This document shows positions 63,254 through 64,000 of a stretch of 64,000 nucleotides of DNA, one piece after another (position 1 is the first letter of the stretch; every line of letters starts with the position of its first letter). The DNA comes from Streptomyces yatensis (lineage in GTDB: Bacteria > Actinomycetota > Actinomycetes > Streptomycetales > Streptomycetaceae). A program made the translations under genes and the position numbers. Under the pieces are notes generated by a model. It saw nothing but the letters and a program-made list of their open reading frames with translations, ran no database searches and was not told the origin of the DNA. The stretch is from positions 9,486,001 through 9,550,000 of the forward strand of contig NZ_CP072941.1 of assembly GCF_018069625.1 (NCBI RefSeq), given 5' to 3'.

Positions 63254-64000
63254 TCAGTCCTCCCTGCGCGAGAAGATCTTCAGCTGGGCGAGCGAGAGGA
63301 TGATGATGATCCCGAAGAACACGTACGACACCGCCGAGGCATAGCCGAGCCGGTAGTTGGTGAAGCCGGTGTCGTAGATGTACTCCAGGATCGGCCGGGT
63401 GGCCCCGTTGGGGCCGCCTTTGGTCAGCAGATAGATCTGGTCGAACACCTTCAGCGACGCCATCACCTGCAACACCGCGATCAGTGCGGTGGTCCGGCGC
63501 AGCTGGGGGAGGGTGACCGACCACAGCCGGCGCCACGCACCGGCGCCGTCGAGCGCGGCCGCCTCGTAGAGGTGGTCGGGGATCGCCTGCAACGCGGCCA
63601 GGTAGAGCAGGAAGTTGAATCCCACCGTCCACCACAGGGTCACCAGCCCGATGGACCACATCGCGTACTTCTCGTCCGTCAGCCAGGCGATCCCGTCCAT
63701 CCCGAACGTCTGGAGCACGCTGTTGAGCATCCCCCGGTCCGGCTGGAAGAGCATGCTCCAGATCTGGTAGACCACCGCCACCGGCAGCAGATGCGACGCG
63801 AAGAAGGCGAGCCGCCACAGCCACTGCCCCGGCATCCCCGTGTACACCAGCAGGGCCATCACCAGGGCGACGATCACGAGGGGGACGGTGGTCAGGACGG
63901 TGAACCAGACCGTGTTGCCGAGGGTCTGCCACACCTGGCTGTCGCCGAACGCCTCGGTGTAGTTGTCCAGGCCGACGAAGACGCCGTCACCGTGGCCGGT
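63254..64000 (-). CDS. Sugar ABC transporter permease, MalF type (5' end outside the window)
   Basis: The frame is open to the last base of the window; 248 codons are visible and the N-terminus is missing. The visible part begins GDGVFVGLDNYTEAFGD, the periplasmic loop that precedes helix 2 in MalF-type permeases. It contains the EAA-loop YEAAALDGAGAWRRLWSVTLP and ends with a typical FGIIIILSLAQLKIF helix. The GTG at 63934 is internal to the domain and not the real start. Operon with the MalG-type permease. Confidence 0.92.
   Translation of the reverse strand, partial: TGHGDGVFVGLDNYTEAFGDSQVWQTLGNTVWFTVLTTVPLVIVALVMALLVYTGMPGQWLWRLAFFASHLLPVAVVYQIWSMLFQPDRGMLNSVLQTFGMDGIAWLTDEKYAMWSIGLVTLWWTVGFNFLLYLAALQAIPDHLYEAAALDGAGAWRRLWSVTLPQLRRTTALIAVLQVMASLKVFDQIYLLTKGGPNGATRPILEYIYDTGFTNYRLGYASAVSYVFFGIIIILSLAQLKIFSRRED

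Overview
The window is about 64 kb of very GC-rich DNA. Its genes overlap by ATGA/GTGA, GTG starts are common, and G or C dominates third codon positions. The regulators (LAL/LuxR, NarL-type two-component, LacI, GntR/FCD, TetR), a DasR-like operator and an actinobacterial-type SOS box all point to a Streptomyces or close relative chromosome, probably outside the conserved core. I see no rRNA, tRNA, CRISPR array, prophage or intact insertion sequence.

Region 1 (1-9263) looks like a conflict or stress-signalling island. A plus-strand operon encodes a coiled-coil protein, a Clp-like AAA+ unfoldase and a zinc-ribbon/FHA adaptor. It converges, across a perfect hairpin, with a minus-strand operon encoding a large helical-repeat CHAT protease, an Xre/MbcA-type antitoxin and a RES-domain (NAD-degrading) toxin. 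Every junction but one is a 4-bp overlap. A CHAT protease translationally coupled to a RES antitoxin-toxin pair is the first of the two most interesting systems here.

Region 2 (9594-23288) holds mixed genes: an MHYT membrane protein, a MITE-like element that ends at the stop codon of a carboxylesterase, a metallo-beta-lactamase-fold hydrolase, a LAL regulator, an orphan histidine kinase, a small flavin/F420-type protein, an ATP-dependent DNA ligase, a lipoate ligase, a TetR-tautomerase pair, an acetyltransferase and a methyltransferase whose C-terminus was rewritten by a 29-bp tandem duplication.

Region 3 (23293-31819) is catabolic: a 2-oxoadipate dioxygenase/decarboxylase; a TPR-polyprenyl synthetase operon behind a dense palindrome array; and an L-fuconate module (dehydratase, FCD regulator, MFS importer, FAH-family hydrolase) arranged divergently around shared operator-like repeats.

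Region 4 (31876-50524) holds an L,D-transpeptidase, an SOS-box-preceded AlkB, an HD protein, secreted thaumatin-like and RlpA-like proteins flanking a glycosyl-hydrolase relic, a Ser/Thr kinase-FHA pair, an FtsX-type permease beside a two-component system, LysR/DJ-1, TetR/TetX-like monooxygenase, and a LacI-controlled sugar isomerase/dehydrogenase operon with three operators.

Region 5 (50529-60975) is a single minus-strand biosynthetic operon. A strong-looking promoter and a leader of about 310 nt precede a 19-residue peptide gene with an ideal ribosome binding site, then a hairpin. After that come nine packed genes: HEAT-SUMF1 protein, class II aldolase, LLM flavin monooxygenase, free-standing condensation domain, adenylation-carrier protein, PLP aminotransferase, PPOX-like protein, MFS exporter and methyltransferase. 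I do not recognise the product. A tiny peptide in front of a dissected NRPS is the second most interesting system.

Region 6 (61217-64000) is a LacI regulator facing two sugar ABC permeases; the second runs off the window.
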